A stretch of 64,000 nt of DNA from Maea johnstoni (lineage: Eukaryota > Annelida > Polychaeta > Spionida > Magelonidae), in contig OZ012684.1 of assembly GCA_963942565.1 (NCBI GenBank), positions 70,975,757 through 71,039,756 on the forward strand, written 5' to 3'. Of the stretch, positions 36,690 to 61,900 are shown piece after piece. The position numbers were made by a program, and so were the translations under genes. Below the pieces are notes generated by a model. It did not search any database. It was not told where the DNA came from and worked only from the letters and a program-made list of their open reading frames with translations. The first letter of the stretch is position 1. Each line of letters begins with the position of its first letter.

Positions 36690-36905
36690 GGTCTTACAAC
36701 ACTTTTGGAAATCGAATTTTAATTTTCCTGAAACTTTGTATGAGTAAATAGAACTCCAGTTTATATATTAATGAATGATCATGCATATTCTCTTTAAATG
36801 TGTTAAATCATCAAAATCAATAAGTATGATAATCACAAAAGCCAAAACTTAAAGTTTTAAAAATGTCTCTTCGGATATATTTTGAATATGTTGGTATAGT
36901 CATAC
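36690..36905 (+). repeat. Sequence shared with TTAA copy C interior
   Basis: Resembles 20,963-21,640 in scattered blocks: aggtct(t/c)acaac.cttttggaaat, then tgatcat.catatt.tct and ggtatagtcata. Non-coding. Confidence 0.5.
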
Positions 36906-36941
36906 TGATACACATTTGATAACAATTTGTTTTGTAAATAT

Positions 36942-37135
36942 AGTCGAACCTGCCATATTGAACACCTGGGTACATTGAACACTTGCGTATATCGCTGCAC
37001 ATTGCCATTGAAAATCAATGGGAGGCTACCTGGATACGTTGACCACCTGTCTAACTTGAACATTGAACGTTAAATTTGTTCACATAGGCCATATTTAACC
37101 TGTCTACATTGAACATCATGAACTGCTAACACACC
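36942..37135 (+). mobile_element. Possible TA-anchored transposon end
   Basis: TATAGTCGAACCTGCCATAT is followed by repeated 'ttgaac(a/c)acctg' units. It resembles subrepeat-rich ends of pogo/mariner-like elements and the CAGTCAAACC end at 4240. No partner end was found. Confidence 0.35.
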
Positions 37136-37467
37136 TTGAGTAGGCTTTTTTACAAGTTCCCGTTTTAAGAATAAGAAACCTCTAATCAGAAACCTAATTC
37201 TAGATTTCTGAGTTCAATGAGATTTCAGTTACAAAATCAAAAACAGTTTTAGTGAAAAATTACTATTATAAATTGTTGGTGGGGAGAATGGGGGAGGGTG
37301 GTGGGAATGTTAAATGTACACTTTTTTCAAGGAAATTTTTCCCCAAAATTTTCAGGGTCATTATCTATTTTTCAATTTCTCAGAGAGTTTTTTCAAACTT
37401 TTCTTGGATATGTTATTCACTATGTTCCAAAAATCCAATGCCATTATTTACTATGCCAATTCACCAA

Positions 37468-37790
37468 GTCCAGATCACCACCACTACTAGCCTTCATACA
37501 AGAAGTATGTTGTTTGAACACATCCTAACACACAAGCAATGGGGCTACTGGCATTTTAGTCTATAAATTGTTTATGAGGGTAGTCTCTTGTGACAGAGTA
37601 TGGGCCAAGTAGTCAATCACTGCGTTGTACCACGCAATCAAGCCCACCCATTGTCTGCTTGGTTCATACTTATCATCAACATAATCTATTAATGGATTAG
37701 AATGGCTGCTGCCACTAGTCCAATTCGTGTGTGTTAGGATGTGTTGAAACAGCTAAATACTTAATGTATGAAGGTTGGCAATAGAAGCGA
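37468..37790. repeat. Imperfect inverted repeat around 37.5-37.8 kb
   Basis: gtttgaacacatcctaacac near 37,510 is mirrored by gtgttaggatgtgttgaaac near 37,734, with weaker similarity beyond. Arms of about 90 bp. Confidence 0.55.
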
Positions 37791-38185
37791 CTTGGATTAA
37801 GTAGGGGCTACTCTAAGAAACTATCTGAGTCTATGTGAGTCTTAATTGTAATTTTCTCCGCAAATGTCTGATTCCAAATTGTAATGGGGATTATTGGCCA
37901 AAATCCAGTATCAGGATGATTATGTATGACAATCTTATAAAATTTTGGTCCAAAAGAGTCATGTGACATATTGAAATAAACCTTGATTCAAGCACAAAAT
38001 TCTGACAGCCTTTTTGGCTAATTTTTGTCAATGTAAATGACCTTCTCCTTTGGTGAACCGCTGAACTAGGCTTTTTAACCCTTGTCCTGCTGAACCAAGA
38101 CATATTTGGTTGACACTAACCTGCTGTGCGTAGCCATTAAGAATGCGTATGCACATTAAGAATTGAAGAATTTCGTTATTATCAC

Positions 38186-38390
38186 TTTTTCAGACATATT
38201 GTGGTTAATTTGTGATCAGCCAACTGATGGAGGAAACCGAAGCAAAAACAGCAAAAACCACCGCCTAACCCAAATTACTGGCAACTTTCTCACATGCCCT
38301 GTGTGGGATTCGAACCCGAACAGTGGTGAGAGACAGCTAGCAGTCAGTGGCAATGCCTTAGACCACACAGCCATCATAGCATTTTCTGAC
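38186..38390 (-). mobile_element. tRNA-derived SINE, copy 1
   Basis: Minus strand starts with an A-box-like tggctgtgtggtctaagg, then a B box GGTTCGAATCC, then the body with cggtttcctcc. Three further copies with the same body lie in and around TGS1. Confidence 0.75.
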
Positions 38391-38429
38391 CTGCTGCTGG
38401 CCATTCGGCTGAGTTTGTCTCTAGGACCC

Positions 38430-39220
38430 CCCATCCCCCCCCCCCCCCCCCCAAGAGCCTTAACACGACCGAAAGCAGGTCCACTTTAAGGACCTTAGAC
38501 CTTTAGACCACAGATATTAGGTACCTTTGATGGAGGCTCTTTATATAAGGAAAGAAAAATCTTCTACACCAAGCAAAAGTTTACAGGTGAAGAAATTAGT
38601 CATATCATTTGCTGAATGAAAATCCCTCCAAACCACCCCAAACACCACTGCTGTCCCAGGTATTTGATTATTAGTAAGGAACGGCAGTACATGGACATAT
38701 GTGTCTAAGTCTGCACACATCAAGAAGGAAAATAATGCAGTTTCTTTGACAAACTTTTTAATTTGTCCCCTTCATTGCAACAAGATTCTTAATTGTTTTA
38801 TAAAGGTGTTTAAACTAACTTTATTAAACACCTCACAAAATCTAGTGGGGTTTTGAAACAGTCAAAAACCCTCTTCGTGACATCTTTAAGGGATTCCAAA
38901 CCTTCAGATGCTCTGTATTGTGCAAGCAAATCATGACCATTTTTTATTGTTGAAAAACAATAAAGTAACACGTTTTAAAAAATCTTACAATCTTAAAAGT
39001 TCACAACCAATGAAATAGTAATCTTATGTTGATATAAAAATGCAATCTCATTGAAATGAAATAACTACTTACTAAAATTTCAAGTAGAGCTGGACCCACG
39101 GAGGGAGATCAACTCATGAGTTCACCACCCTTTTGACTCGTGAGCTCATGAGCTTACGGACGTGCGGGTTCAAAAAATCAACAACTTATTTTCCAGCCTA
39201 GCTGTTAAGAAATAAATACT
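38430..39220. other. No gene seen
   Basis: Poly-C tract at about 38,434-38,452, then unremarkable AT-rich DNA. Confidence 0.45.
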
Positions 39221-39239
39221 TACTGGTGGAGATTTATCA

Positions 39240-39560
39240 ACTTCTCGTGCCAAATATGTTTGGTTGGCATTTACACTAGTATACAGTATGACAGTATACA
39301 TAGGCCTTAGCCGCTTTTCAAGTTTATCAGGAAACCTTGAACAAGCAAAATCGGATGCCATTGTTGACACTGTGTCAGAGGCGTTTTGGTATGCTTGCAA
39401 GTATAATGTTCTCATCAGGAACTGAATATGATAAGGTAATTGCCAGAGAGCTATACTAGTACTAGTATATGGTTATTTCAAGGTATTTGACGGTTCCATA
39501 ATGTATTGAGATGATCCTATACACACTTGTACACTCAATAAACATACAATACTAAAAAGT
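39240..39560 (+). pseudogene. GST exon 3 copy, broken
   Basis: Resembles the minus-strand GST exon 3 region (exon plus about 70 bp upstream and 120 bp downstream), in plus orientation. The recognisable part is LEQAKSDAIVDTVSEA, after which the frame is lost by small indels. The exon has also lost several codons near its start. The donor gtaatt is retained. Not functional. Confidence 0.75.
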
Positions 39561-40684
39561 CTACAATCTGAGTCATTATAAAAATTCACACACTTGTAAG
39601 ACACACAATTGTTTTTGGCAATCACTACACACAATAGGGACATTACAATGAGAGAGTATGAATAAAAACAACTACATTTTGGGGTAAACTTTAATGGGGT
39701 CTTTAATTAAAGACTAATAATGTGTTCTTATATACAGAAATCACAGGTGTGACCTCTGTTACTGAGGAATATCACTAGTGCCCCTAAGTATAACCTCAAC
39801 ATCGGGAACCATGACATAATGGAATCGCCGATTGGCACAGCATAGGTAAGCAATGGCTAGCTGTATAAAACCCCAAACATTGAATAGGGTCCAAGACCTT
39901 TAAGTGTATTGTTTAAGTTTAATGCCCTATCATGGCATATAGGGTTGTAACCCTCAGCATAGTTTACCTAAAACACATACTTTATTTGGAAAGCATACAA
40001 CAACGGATGAGCATAAAACATGACAAATAAAGGGTAATTTCCAAGCATTTGGTACAATCACGGTTGATAAATGACAAATACGGGACTAAGGTCAATCATA
40101 ATCTTTATTTTGTGAGCAGTTATAGAACAAAATAGGAAGTCACCCACAGGTAATGTAAAGAGTACGGAATTCTGCAAAATTGCAGTAAATATTCTTTCTT
40201 TCAATACACACATATATTATAAACTATTTAAGTTTTTGATCAAGTTATATTTGAACACTTTTATTCCATCAAATAAATGGCAAAAACTAAAAGTTGGTCA
40301 ACTACGCTAAGCAGCCTGATAATTTGCAATATAGTTACAAATTACATCATTGCCCTGACTCGTCAAGCGCAGTCAATGATTGCGGGCGTCTCTCACTACA
40401 TCCCCATGCACTATTCATCTCGGTGCTTATGATAAGAATGCGAACAAGTAGGTAAATCATACTGAATGACCAAAATTCATCTAGAATATCTTTCACCAGG
40501 ATGAACCAAGCTAGGACGAATGTGAATGACATACGCTATGCAGTACTTTATTTTCGAAAAAATGGATAATACCAAACGAAAATAGTTTTGAGTAGGAATG
40601 ATTACAATCTATTAAGAGTGATGTCACAAATATACACCGCCCCTCCCCTCTTTTCATTACAATTGGTTTCGAATGCCCTATGGT

Positions 40685-40958
<274 letters not shown>

Positions 40959-41094
40959 ATGCAGAAACTGTCATACTATGGAATTATCAAAAATAATCAA
41001 TATGATATTGGAAGGGGATTGAGTAGGTGCATAATGTATAGCAATATTTGTCTTAGGCTCAAACTCATCCTACTAGTCGTGACATCATTCGAAA

Positions 41095-41268
41095 TCTAGA
41101 ATGGTGTCTGTGGTCGACTTGCCACCCACCTAGCAATATTGGGCCTCTCCGCAACTCGGTTTACGAGACCTTTCAGAAGAGTGAAACTTTCCTAGAATTT
41201 GGACTCTATTTGATGGATGGCCTCAACCATGTTGAATACTGCAAGGTCGGCCCAAGTGATCTGAAAAA
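41095..41268 (-). pseudogene. GST exon 5 copy, broken
   Basis: Minus-strand copy of GST exon 5: ITWADLAVFNMVEAIHQ, one in-frame TAG where the intact gene has leucine, then LVNRVAERPNIARWVASRPQ and a terminal stop. The splice acceptor tttttcag is present. Similarity to the intact locus extends about 140 bp into the intron. Confidence 0.85.
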
Positions 41269-41587
41269 CGACAATTGATTCATCAACTCGGTTTGATAAC
41301 ACAAACCTGCATCTCAGTAATATATCAACAGAAGTGGTTTATATATTTTACAAAATACATACTATCTGAAGGGAGCTTGTTTTCATTTGATCGTAACCTT
41401 TTACCTCCATGTCATAGAACTAATAATTTTAAAATTTAGGCTCCAAGTTACATACAATTTTCATTATTTCTCTGGATGAGTATAGCGAGGGAACCATGCG
41501 TTAACAGCTTTCTACCCTCTTTCGTCATCAAGGTCCTTTGCACATCGTCATAGCAAACATATATTGTGTATTAGTAGTATAGTATAA

Positions 41588-41780
41588 TAAAGCCCTGCGG
41601 AGAGGCTGCTAGCAGGCAAATTGCAGAGGATATAGTTACATTGAATGGAAAATATGAAATATGAATATCACCGATTCCTCAGGGATAAGACGACACTAGA
41701 AAAGGGATGCGAAACCAATTATCTTTAATCGTCGATTGCTGTGGGTCAACAATCAACGATGATATCCAAACCGATTCCAA
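41588..41780 (+). repeat. Segment shared with TTAA copy B interior
   Basis: Shares agccctgcg..gaggct, ttgaatggaaaatat, gatgcgaaaccaatta and tctttaatcgtcgattgctg with 18,566-18,765. Confidence 0.75.
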
Positions 41781-42149
41781 TCCTTAAATGTTACTTCGTT
41801 CTTGCACGTATATGTTTAGTATTTCACGACATTTGCCAAAAGGGCCTTGCCCTGCCAATGGAGGAACCACAGATATGACAGTATAAGCTAGCCTCTTGTG
41901 CTTAAATGTTATTCCCCAATGCATTATTCTAAAAGAACAGTGATGTAGAAGTTCGTAGCTCTGTTTGCTCTCTCCTCTGCCGCTTAGGCATATTTTGCAA
42001 TCCGTTAGTGGTACGCCCGGACAGGATGGTTTTAATAGAGCTTTTAAAATAATTAGAGACTCACTCTTTAAAAAAACAAAAACAACGACAACCCTAATCG
42101 TGACTGGAATTACAAGCTTTTTCTAATTACCGATTTTCTCTCATCTTAC

Positions 42150-42515
42150 AGGGCGGTATTGGACATCACATACTTGGAATATTGCACGATGAGAAATCTA
42201 CTTCAAGTACCTATAGTAAGAGGATTAAGTCGACCTAAAAACCTATGAGATGTACAGGTCCGGACAACGGCAACTACAGACATAACGCACGCAAGAACTC
42301 TAAATGTCAAAGACTTAAATGCTGTCATTGGCATTGCAGCTTTATAAATAAGTCAGGGATAATTATTAGCCCACTCAACTAACGCAATTATATAACGAGA
42401 TATAAGCCGCTGTTTTAACAATCGTATCTAATGCCTCCTATGTAGGTTATGTAATAAGAGTTACGTTGGCCAGACGAAACACTCACTATTAAAGAGAGCG
42501 CATAGGTGAACACTT
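42150..42515 (+). mobile_element. Decayed Penelope-like element fragment
   Basis: Plus-strand pieces include KCCHWHCSFINKSGIIISPL and then YVGQTKHSLLKRAH, the GIY-YIG nuclease signature region of Penelope-like elements with its preceding cysteine-rich segment. Several frame interruptions show it is a fossil. It directly precedes a GST exon 3 copy. Confidence 0.6.
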
Positions 42516-42519
42516 TTTT

Positions 42520-42930
42520 ATGGTATTGCCGGCCTTGCAAAATTGTACTACATTTGCAAATCTTAGTATATCACCTATGATAAGTCGTTAACTGAACACT
42601 GAAAACTGGTTCAAAAATATGTATCTGTTGTTCCAATGTTGCGCACACTTAATAGAAGCCAGAATATGTTTGGTTGGCATTTACACTAGTATAGCGTATG
42701 CCTGTATGTAGATGACTTTGCTCTTTTCAAGTTTGTCGGATAAGGATGAGCTGGAACAAGCGAAACCTGACACCTTTGTTGACACTGTGTCAGAGGCACT
42801 TGGTACGCTTACACGTATAAGGTTCTCGTCTGGAACTGAACAAGAGAAGGTTATTATCAGAGAGCCATATAATTATCATATACATGTTTCTTTGTGTAAG
42901 TTATTTCAAGGTCTGACTGCAATTTGAAAT
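42520..42930 (+). pseudogene. GST exon 3 copy with intron flanks
   Basis: Plus-strand copy of the intact locus segment. The exon reads LSDKDELEQAKPDTFVDTVS then EALGTLTRIRFSSGTEQEK, open throughout. The acceptor cag has become caa, and the donor is gttatt. No other exons of this copy lie nearby in the same orientation, so it is probably not expressed. Flanks match minus-strand 26,250-26,640. Confidence 0.75.
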
Positions 42931-42931
42931 A

Positions 42932-43190
42932 ATTGTAAAATTTGCCCATTGCCAACAATACGATCTCGCGTGTTTGTGCTGTTGGCAATGGGCAAATTTT
43001 ACAATGGGACCTAATGAGCAAATTTAACATTTTGCGGAGTTGACACAAAAAGTATGTGTATACGTACATACACGCCTTAGTGCTCCGAAGAAGTTGGCCA
43101 AGTTTGGATGTCAAATACGAACTTTTTATAACAAAAAAGAAGAAAAAACGGATAGCCAAGCTTGGATCAGACAAACTATAGCATCCGCAC
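42932..43190. repeat. Foldback element with perfect 26-bp arms
   Basis: attgtaaaatttgcccattg.. (42,932-42,957) is mirrored exactly at 42,980-43,005. The following 180 bp match the right part of the foldback at 56.7-57.1 kb (cattttgcggagttga, tagtgctcc). Confidence 0.8.
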
Positions 43191-43199
43191 ATTATTCTA

Positions 43200-45239
43200 G
43201 GTTCTCCATTCGACTCAGGAAATGTCTCGACCAAAACCAATAGATAATAAGGATGGACGCCTGTTATCGGTTTACTAGGGGTAGTATCAAGGAGCGTATG
43301 TTAAGAAGCTTGTTTTCTCTATGCTTAACATATCGTAAGCTTGTTCCGCTCAAACATAAATCCCGACTATTTTGATTATATTTATGTGACCAGCGCAATT
43401 TTTTCAGAAAAATATAGAAGTGCGGATCACAAAGCAAACTGCAACATTCCATCAAAACATTTTGTAAATGTACAAGGATGTTAAATTGAGCCCCAAGCTA
43501 TTTTTCTAAAGTATCATTTATACGAGCGATACTTGCTACCGAGACCAGGCATGAAAGGGTTAACATGAATACAGTATAGTGAGATGCAGGGAAGAAAAGG
43601 ATTGTTCTACAGTGAGGTGCACAGTCATAAGTAAAACAATCCAGATTTCTTAGGACAATGGCATCTAGTTTATAGAATACAGAATAGGTTAAGTTGTAAC
43701 CTGATCCACTGAAATATATGAAATACGCCTTCTACTAAAACTAATGAAAGTAAATAATATGCACAAATATTTTTGCAATGCACTATTATTTCATAATTCC
43801 CTTGTCTACATTGAATTATATTATATTCTTGTTTTCTATTATTTGTGACCTACGTAATACACTCTATACTATGTGTCCTACATGGACTAGCTTGACAACA
43901 GAAATGTTTTCAAACTTTAAAAAGCAACTCACTCATCTCGGGTCTGTTGTATTCTGGAGCAAAGGTTTGTTTCGACTTCAATTTTGCTTTGGTCAATCAG
44001 GGTAGCTTATGGGGTTATCTTCCCCAATCAGTGTTTCCTCTTCATTGTTTTTATTTGACCTTTTAGCCTATGGCAAATATTGTTCTAACTAAACTGTTTT
44101 ATGATGAGGAATGCATTAAGCACCAAAAAATACCCTCCAGCAGGGGATAAGAAGTGAGGGTTTAAAAACCTGAAAAAATGAAACATATAAGGTGACACCA
44201 AGCGGAGCCTCTTTCCCCAATCCCACCCCCTTATGTACTTACAACCATCAAATTTCACAATTATGGAAACAGGATCGACATGGAGGGAAGGGTATCACAT
44301 TGTTCTCTAATTTTCGCTTCATTCACCAATCACCATTCATAACAATTTTATTCCGATTTATTTGGTTAGAATGAAGAAAGTGCTTTTTCCGACATCAGGC
44401 TTGCATCACTTTTGAACGATGTCAAAATTCAAAAAGAAATGTGATATCGTTCCCTCCAAAATATGCTAAGCTATAAATATGCCAATATCCCCTGGGTTTT
44501 GTCTTGGATTAAGAAAAGAATGGATATGTAACGAGAGACCAATTACTATATGCCCTATAGTTACATGCTAGCCTCATGCCAGGACTAGCAGATAAGGCAG
44601 CAGCACGAGGTCACGTGGGAACAAGGACCAATCAGGGCTCCCGCATCGATTACATTACAGAGAAACCTTATCTCCACCACCTGCTGGGGGTGCCCAGAGC
44701 ACCTATTAGCGACTATTAATTGACACTGGTTGAGGCTAGCATGTTCAGGTTGACCGGCTGGTTTCCATTCCATGTGTTGGTCTTCTAAGGTTTTGTGCAA
44801 GTCTATGAAAGGATCCATGTTATTTTGTCTTTTATTCTGCTCAGTGATGGCCTATAGACAGACACAGTTGATCTGAACTTGAGAAAAGGCTGTAGGATTC
44901 AAGATATGAAAAAAAAATCTCAAAATGGCCCTTTATTCACAAAATCCACCTTAATGATTGGAAATTTTCTAGATATTTATGCTATGTGACAGGAAATATA
45001 TTTTTGTATAGAACGAAATAATGCCAGCTACTGGTTGAAACAAGGTATTTTTACTTTCTAAAAACAACTTTTTATCTCTTTATCTACAAGACTGAAATAC
45101 GTCAATTGATAAAAGCTAACCCTTATGAAATGATTTTGGAAGGGCCGATTGAAGAGGCATACATGCAAAATGTTCAAAAATCCTACCGTGTAGGCTTAGG
45201 AACTAAAAAAAAATAACAACTAAGCTACATTTCCTCTAA
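43200..45239. other. About 2 kb without recognised features
   Basis: No splice-bounded coding segment, LINE motif or tandem repeat stood out. Confidence 0.45.
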
Positions 45240-45423
45240 GCCAGTGAGTCCCGAGTTTGCCGCTAGAGTGCGCTGCCTGATGTCACATGACCAAACATTG
45301 CGAAGACGTTCAAAATGGCAGCGCCCATGGAGTACAATGCGTTGTAATGGCAAGTGATTCGTCGTTTTAAAGTGAATCACATTTCTTTTTCTTTGCCTGA
45401 TCAACTAATTGAGTTATGATAAA
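45240..45423 (+). promoter_or_regulatory. TGS1: Probable TGS1 promoter and non-coding first exon
   Basis: GC-richer than its surroundings. TGATGTCACATGACC (45,278-45,292) combines CRE-like and E-box-like sites, and AAAATGGCAGC (45,312-45,322) is a YY1-type motif often found at start sites of housekeeping genes. A GTAAGTG donor at 45,424 can pair with the acceptor just before the TGS1 ATG at 46,296. A ten-codon upstream ORF (MAAPMEYNAL, 45,315-45,347) would lie in this exon if transcription starts upstream. Confidence 0.45.
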
Positions 45424-46295
45424 GTAAGTGGCTCTCAATGTACTGTAAGCGTAAATTTACGAAATCGGTGCACAATATATAATGTAAATGATCGTTTTAA
45501 AAGGTTTTGATTGTATCATTGTAGAACTGTATTTTTTAAATACTTGTAGTTTAGAAAGAAAGAAGATAGAAGAACAAATCCATTTGGACCATTACATTTT
45601 TATTTCTTTTGTGTCTCAAATAAAAAAGTATATGCCTAGTTCTGGAGCTCAGTGGCTGCTGCTTATAATGTTGGTTGTGTTTTGTTAATTCTTTCCAAAG
45701 ACCTGTTGTATCCCCCTGTTCATTACATCATCAAATACTGTCGCACTCAGGTTTGAGTATTGTGACAGGCCGCCGCAGGCGCATTTCTAAAAGGTGTTAA
45801 GGGTTAATATAAAGGGTGGTTAGTTAGAGCGAAGCATGTAGATGAGAAGTGGAGATATTTGGAGAGCTGGTCTGTTGGGAAGGTTACCCTGGTGCATACC
45901 AGGTCAGAGCAGTCAGTGTTTTTAGTCTTGTTAGGCTTGTAAAGTGGTTAAAATAGATTCTACCTTAATAGATTCTACTGACGTCCAGGGTCACCTGACT
46001 GAGAGCAGATCTGAACCCGTCAAGAGATTGAATACTGGTAATGTCTGGCTGCACGCCTCTGGACCATTTCTAGACTGTTGATGATGCGGGCCCAGACGGC
46101 CTATTTGAAGTCTCCTATGGCTGAAGCATCAAATAACAAGGTACTTTAAATATTTCAGATCTAATTCTCTGGGCAAGTCCACACATTTTTGGTATTGGAA
46201 ATTTATTTACCAGTATTTAAGGAAGAAGTCCCTATCATCAGATTATTGTGTTGCACACAGGCAACTGACGCCTGTTTTGACTTTTCTTTTATTAG

Positions 46296-58166
<11,871 letters not shown>

Positions 58167-58348
58167 TTTGAACTCATTATTGTGTGTATGTATGAAAAAA
58201 TATATACATATATTTGTATCATCCCAAGTATTGTACAACACACTGATGGGATAGCTTGTCATTCAAAACAAGTTCACTATGATTAAACTGTGCATCAGAG
58301 GCAGCTGCCCTTTATTTCATATGCACAAAGTTAACACAGTATACAGTT

Positions 58349-58455
<107 letters not shown>

Positions 58456-58854
58456 GTGTGAGTGAGTAATGTAATGCCATATATTTGAGGAATTTCTGCT
58501 ATAAATGAGGATGACGAATGTGAAAAGCATTCCATATACAGTACTTGATATACATCACACATCATATCTTGTGAAGCGTCAAAACTATTTGCCACGCAGC
58601 TGTTGATTGGCTAGGTCCTGATGCCTTGTGTGTATGTAGATGTCCATGGATGTTCCTGCCATTTGATGCCAATGTTTGCCAATGTTTACTGAAATTCTCT
58701 TTGTACCAAGTTGAAATGTGGATATTGAAGGTAACTAATCTGCGTTCAAGCATATTAAACCATTACACTGGATTTTTGCACTGGTGCTCTGAAGAATAAC
58801 ACTTTGCTGCTACCACAGTTTAACCATTATTCAGTAGCTAACATGCATATTTGT

Positions 58855-58971
<117 letters not shown>

Positions 58972-61900
58972 CATGTAAGATGTATATACAGACAATGTTG
59001 AACAACCAATATCTTTTGCAGTTTTGTAAGTTTTATTTTTGTAAGTGATAGTACAACTCATACTCGCAACGGTTCCAAATTCATACTATTTAGTAATGAT
59101 GAATATTGTAGATTTGCAACCAGTCATCATCAATGGACCTTTGCTCGCCTTTCATATGTAAAATAATTATAAAACTCCCAACTATTACCTCGACTTTTTG
59201 CTTCCTCGGTGGAAAATTAAGTAGATATTACATAGATTGTCCAGCTACGGCCTAAATATGTTGACTTATGATTTGAACATTTACGACACTTGTCATATGT
59301 ATAGAAAATGAGTATTGGGATAGAAAATGCATTTGTGAAAAACTTATATTGGACACATGTGAATGGAAATGGATATTTTCATCCCAACCCCTCCTTGGTG
59401 CTTTTTTATCAGCCCTGGCAGATGAAGATTGGAACAATAATGAGATATGTCTATACAGTCGTTGGCACAAAGTAGTATATCAGTACCTTGTAGATATGTT
59501 ATGCTGTATAGTAAACTTACATTGAACTACCTCCCACATGCAATTTTAAAGTGCATAATATGCCTTGGTTCCTAGGAATGGGCTGCTGTGGTGCTCAAGT
59601 TAAAGCAGGGCTTGGTTGCATAAAGCATCATTAAGTTTGGTATCCCATAAAGTTTCTTTAATTTTATCCATAAGGTCACTCTGAATGGAATGAAGGAAAC
59701 ATTAGCATTTAAAGAAACCTTCAGGTATTCCTAACCAAGAGATGTTTTATGCACCTGTGTTCAGTTATGTAACGCATATTAACAGTCGAATTGATTCTCA
59801 ATTCGATTTCACTGCATAATTGTTTTGCTTTGTCTTTTGTTTAATGTTTGATTATTTTTGTATGTATTAATATTTGTGTAGAATTGGTCAATTGGTTGAT
59901 TAGTCAAACATGCACTACAATTAAGATATGAAAATACTGATGTTTATTGAGTAAGCGGCAGATTCAAAATCATGTAGTGAACAAAATAGCAGTAAAGCAA
60001 ATGTTCACTCCAGAAGGATTTACTTTTTGTTACACTTTGCAGGTAATGATTAATAGTAACTCACTGATACAATGGATACATTAAAGGAGTGTTAGTTTAT
60101 CAGCAGCATCCACTCGTTAAAGTCGCTAATATTACGTTCACAATAATATTTCGAACTTCACATTACATGTAGTTTCTTTGAACCAAAAAAGGCCTCACGT
60201 TTTTGGTGATACCTTTCTAAAGAAAACGTTTTGGGGAATCCTTTATATTCAGAAAGAAGAAATAAGTATCCCATATATAGAAAACATGTCTCAGGTGAAC
60301 TCTTAACTCAAATTGTTTAAATAGATTGTTGATTCCTGTAAAGTCTGTTCACAGTTAATCAAAACAAAATCAGAAGCCTGATTGACGTCCTGTATTTGGT
60401 GTTACATGCAAATTGTTAGTTTAATATTTAATGCTCATAGGCTCATTAAATTCCTTCTCCTCAAACAATCACTGTGGATGATAGAAGTGATTATAACCTA
60501 TTCATGCTCTTGAGTTGCTCTAAATCTTATGCTGCTAGTGGCTAACTTTGCCATTACAAAATGACACAAGAAAGCAGGAAAATAACTGAAACACATGCAT
60601 TTTGGGTACTCATTTGAGAGTACTCAGCAAGAGCTATCCAATGAATACCAGCATGACAAGGTTTAGATGGTGTTCAAATATCTTTGCATCCGTATGCTTT
60701 GTACAAATGTAGCCTTTGCATTGTAAGGGTTAAGGAGTATCATATGGATTTATGATACTTGTGAAAATAACATGGGAAATAAGTGTGATATCTCAAAATT
60801 TTGAGAAGAGTTGTTTGTTAGGTTCTGATAAACACATGTCCTTCAAATGTGTTCTGAAAGTTGCTTCCATCAAAAGCATCATCATAACACTGAGATTGTA
60901 GGTATTATGGGTTAGTTCAAAAATTTATGGTGCATAGTATACAAACTGAATGTGGTTTGAACAAATTATGAGGTAAGTTACTTAAGTATTTGTTTATCTT
61001 ATGTCTCATCACTTGAAAGAAACCATCGATACTTGGTATTTCAGAGAATCTCTGCATATTTATAAAACTGTCATCACCAGTATTCAAGAAAAAATAGAAA
61101 GAAAAGGGGAAAAATATCTTCTAGCCTATGGGAAGCAAGCAATGGAGCAAACAAGTCTTGCAGATCCCATAATCTGAGTGCAGTGTAGGCTATTTGAATA
61201 CTAGTAATTGTAAAAAGGCATAAGTTACAAGTCCTTTCTAGTTGTAGGTTCTAGCGTAAAGACTGGGTCATTGACAGGCAGTGCTTGCCAATGTTAATTT
61301 CACATCCTGATGTCTCTGAAACAAACTCCCATGAGATGTATACTTGCTTAAATGGGTGTGCGTATTTTGAGTGTACCATGACCAAAGAATAAACCACTGA
61401 ATTCTATGTTTTGTTTTGCATAATGGTTACCCCACACAGATCTGCAGAAAGGCTCTCTCACATATGAATAAAGGGAAATGAGTTTGGGGGAAAACTGATG
61501 GTGAGGCCTTATAAACTTTTCTCCTTCAAAAGCATCATGTCAACTGTTTGGAAGATAATTCTGAAATAAGATATAGATAACACATACATAATGGGAAATT
61601 ATTTCTAAGGAAAGTGAATGGTAGGTCCTGATAAATCTTTCTATTTCAAAAGAAAGATGCCATCTGGAAGAAATTTGCGTTTACATTAGCACACAAATAT
61701 CACAAATAATGAGAAATTGTGAGAAAAGTAAAGAATAGGTTGTAATAATCAACTAAAGTTTGATTTTAGTAGCAAAATATCTCTACAATAGTCAGGCATA
61801 TTTTGGGGGCTACAATCATAAATCGGTTAATCCACAGTATAAGTATAAGCTTTTATACAGCAATCCATGTGCCTAACATAAACGTATGAATTAACAAAAG

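Noticed and set aside
37252-37566. Overlapping 104- and 76-codon frames near 37.3 kb
   Set aside because: No family signal, and they overlap an inverted repeat; likely chance frames.
38186-38390. B-box sequence considered as a functional tRNA gene
   Set aside because: No cloverleaf or anticodon arm can be drawn with confidence, and related copies at other sites show it is a SINE.
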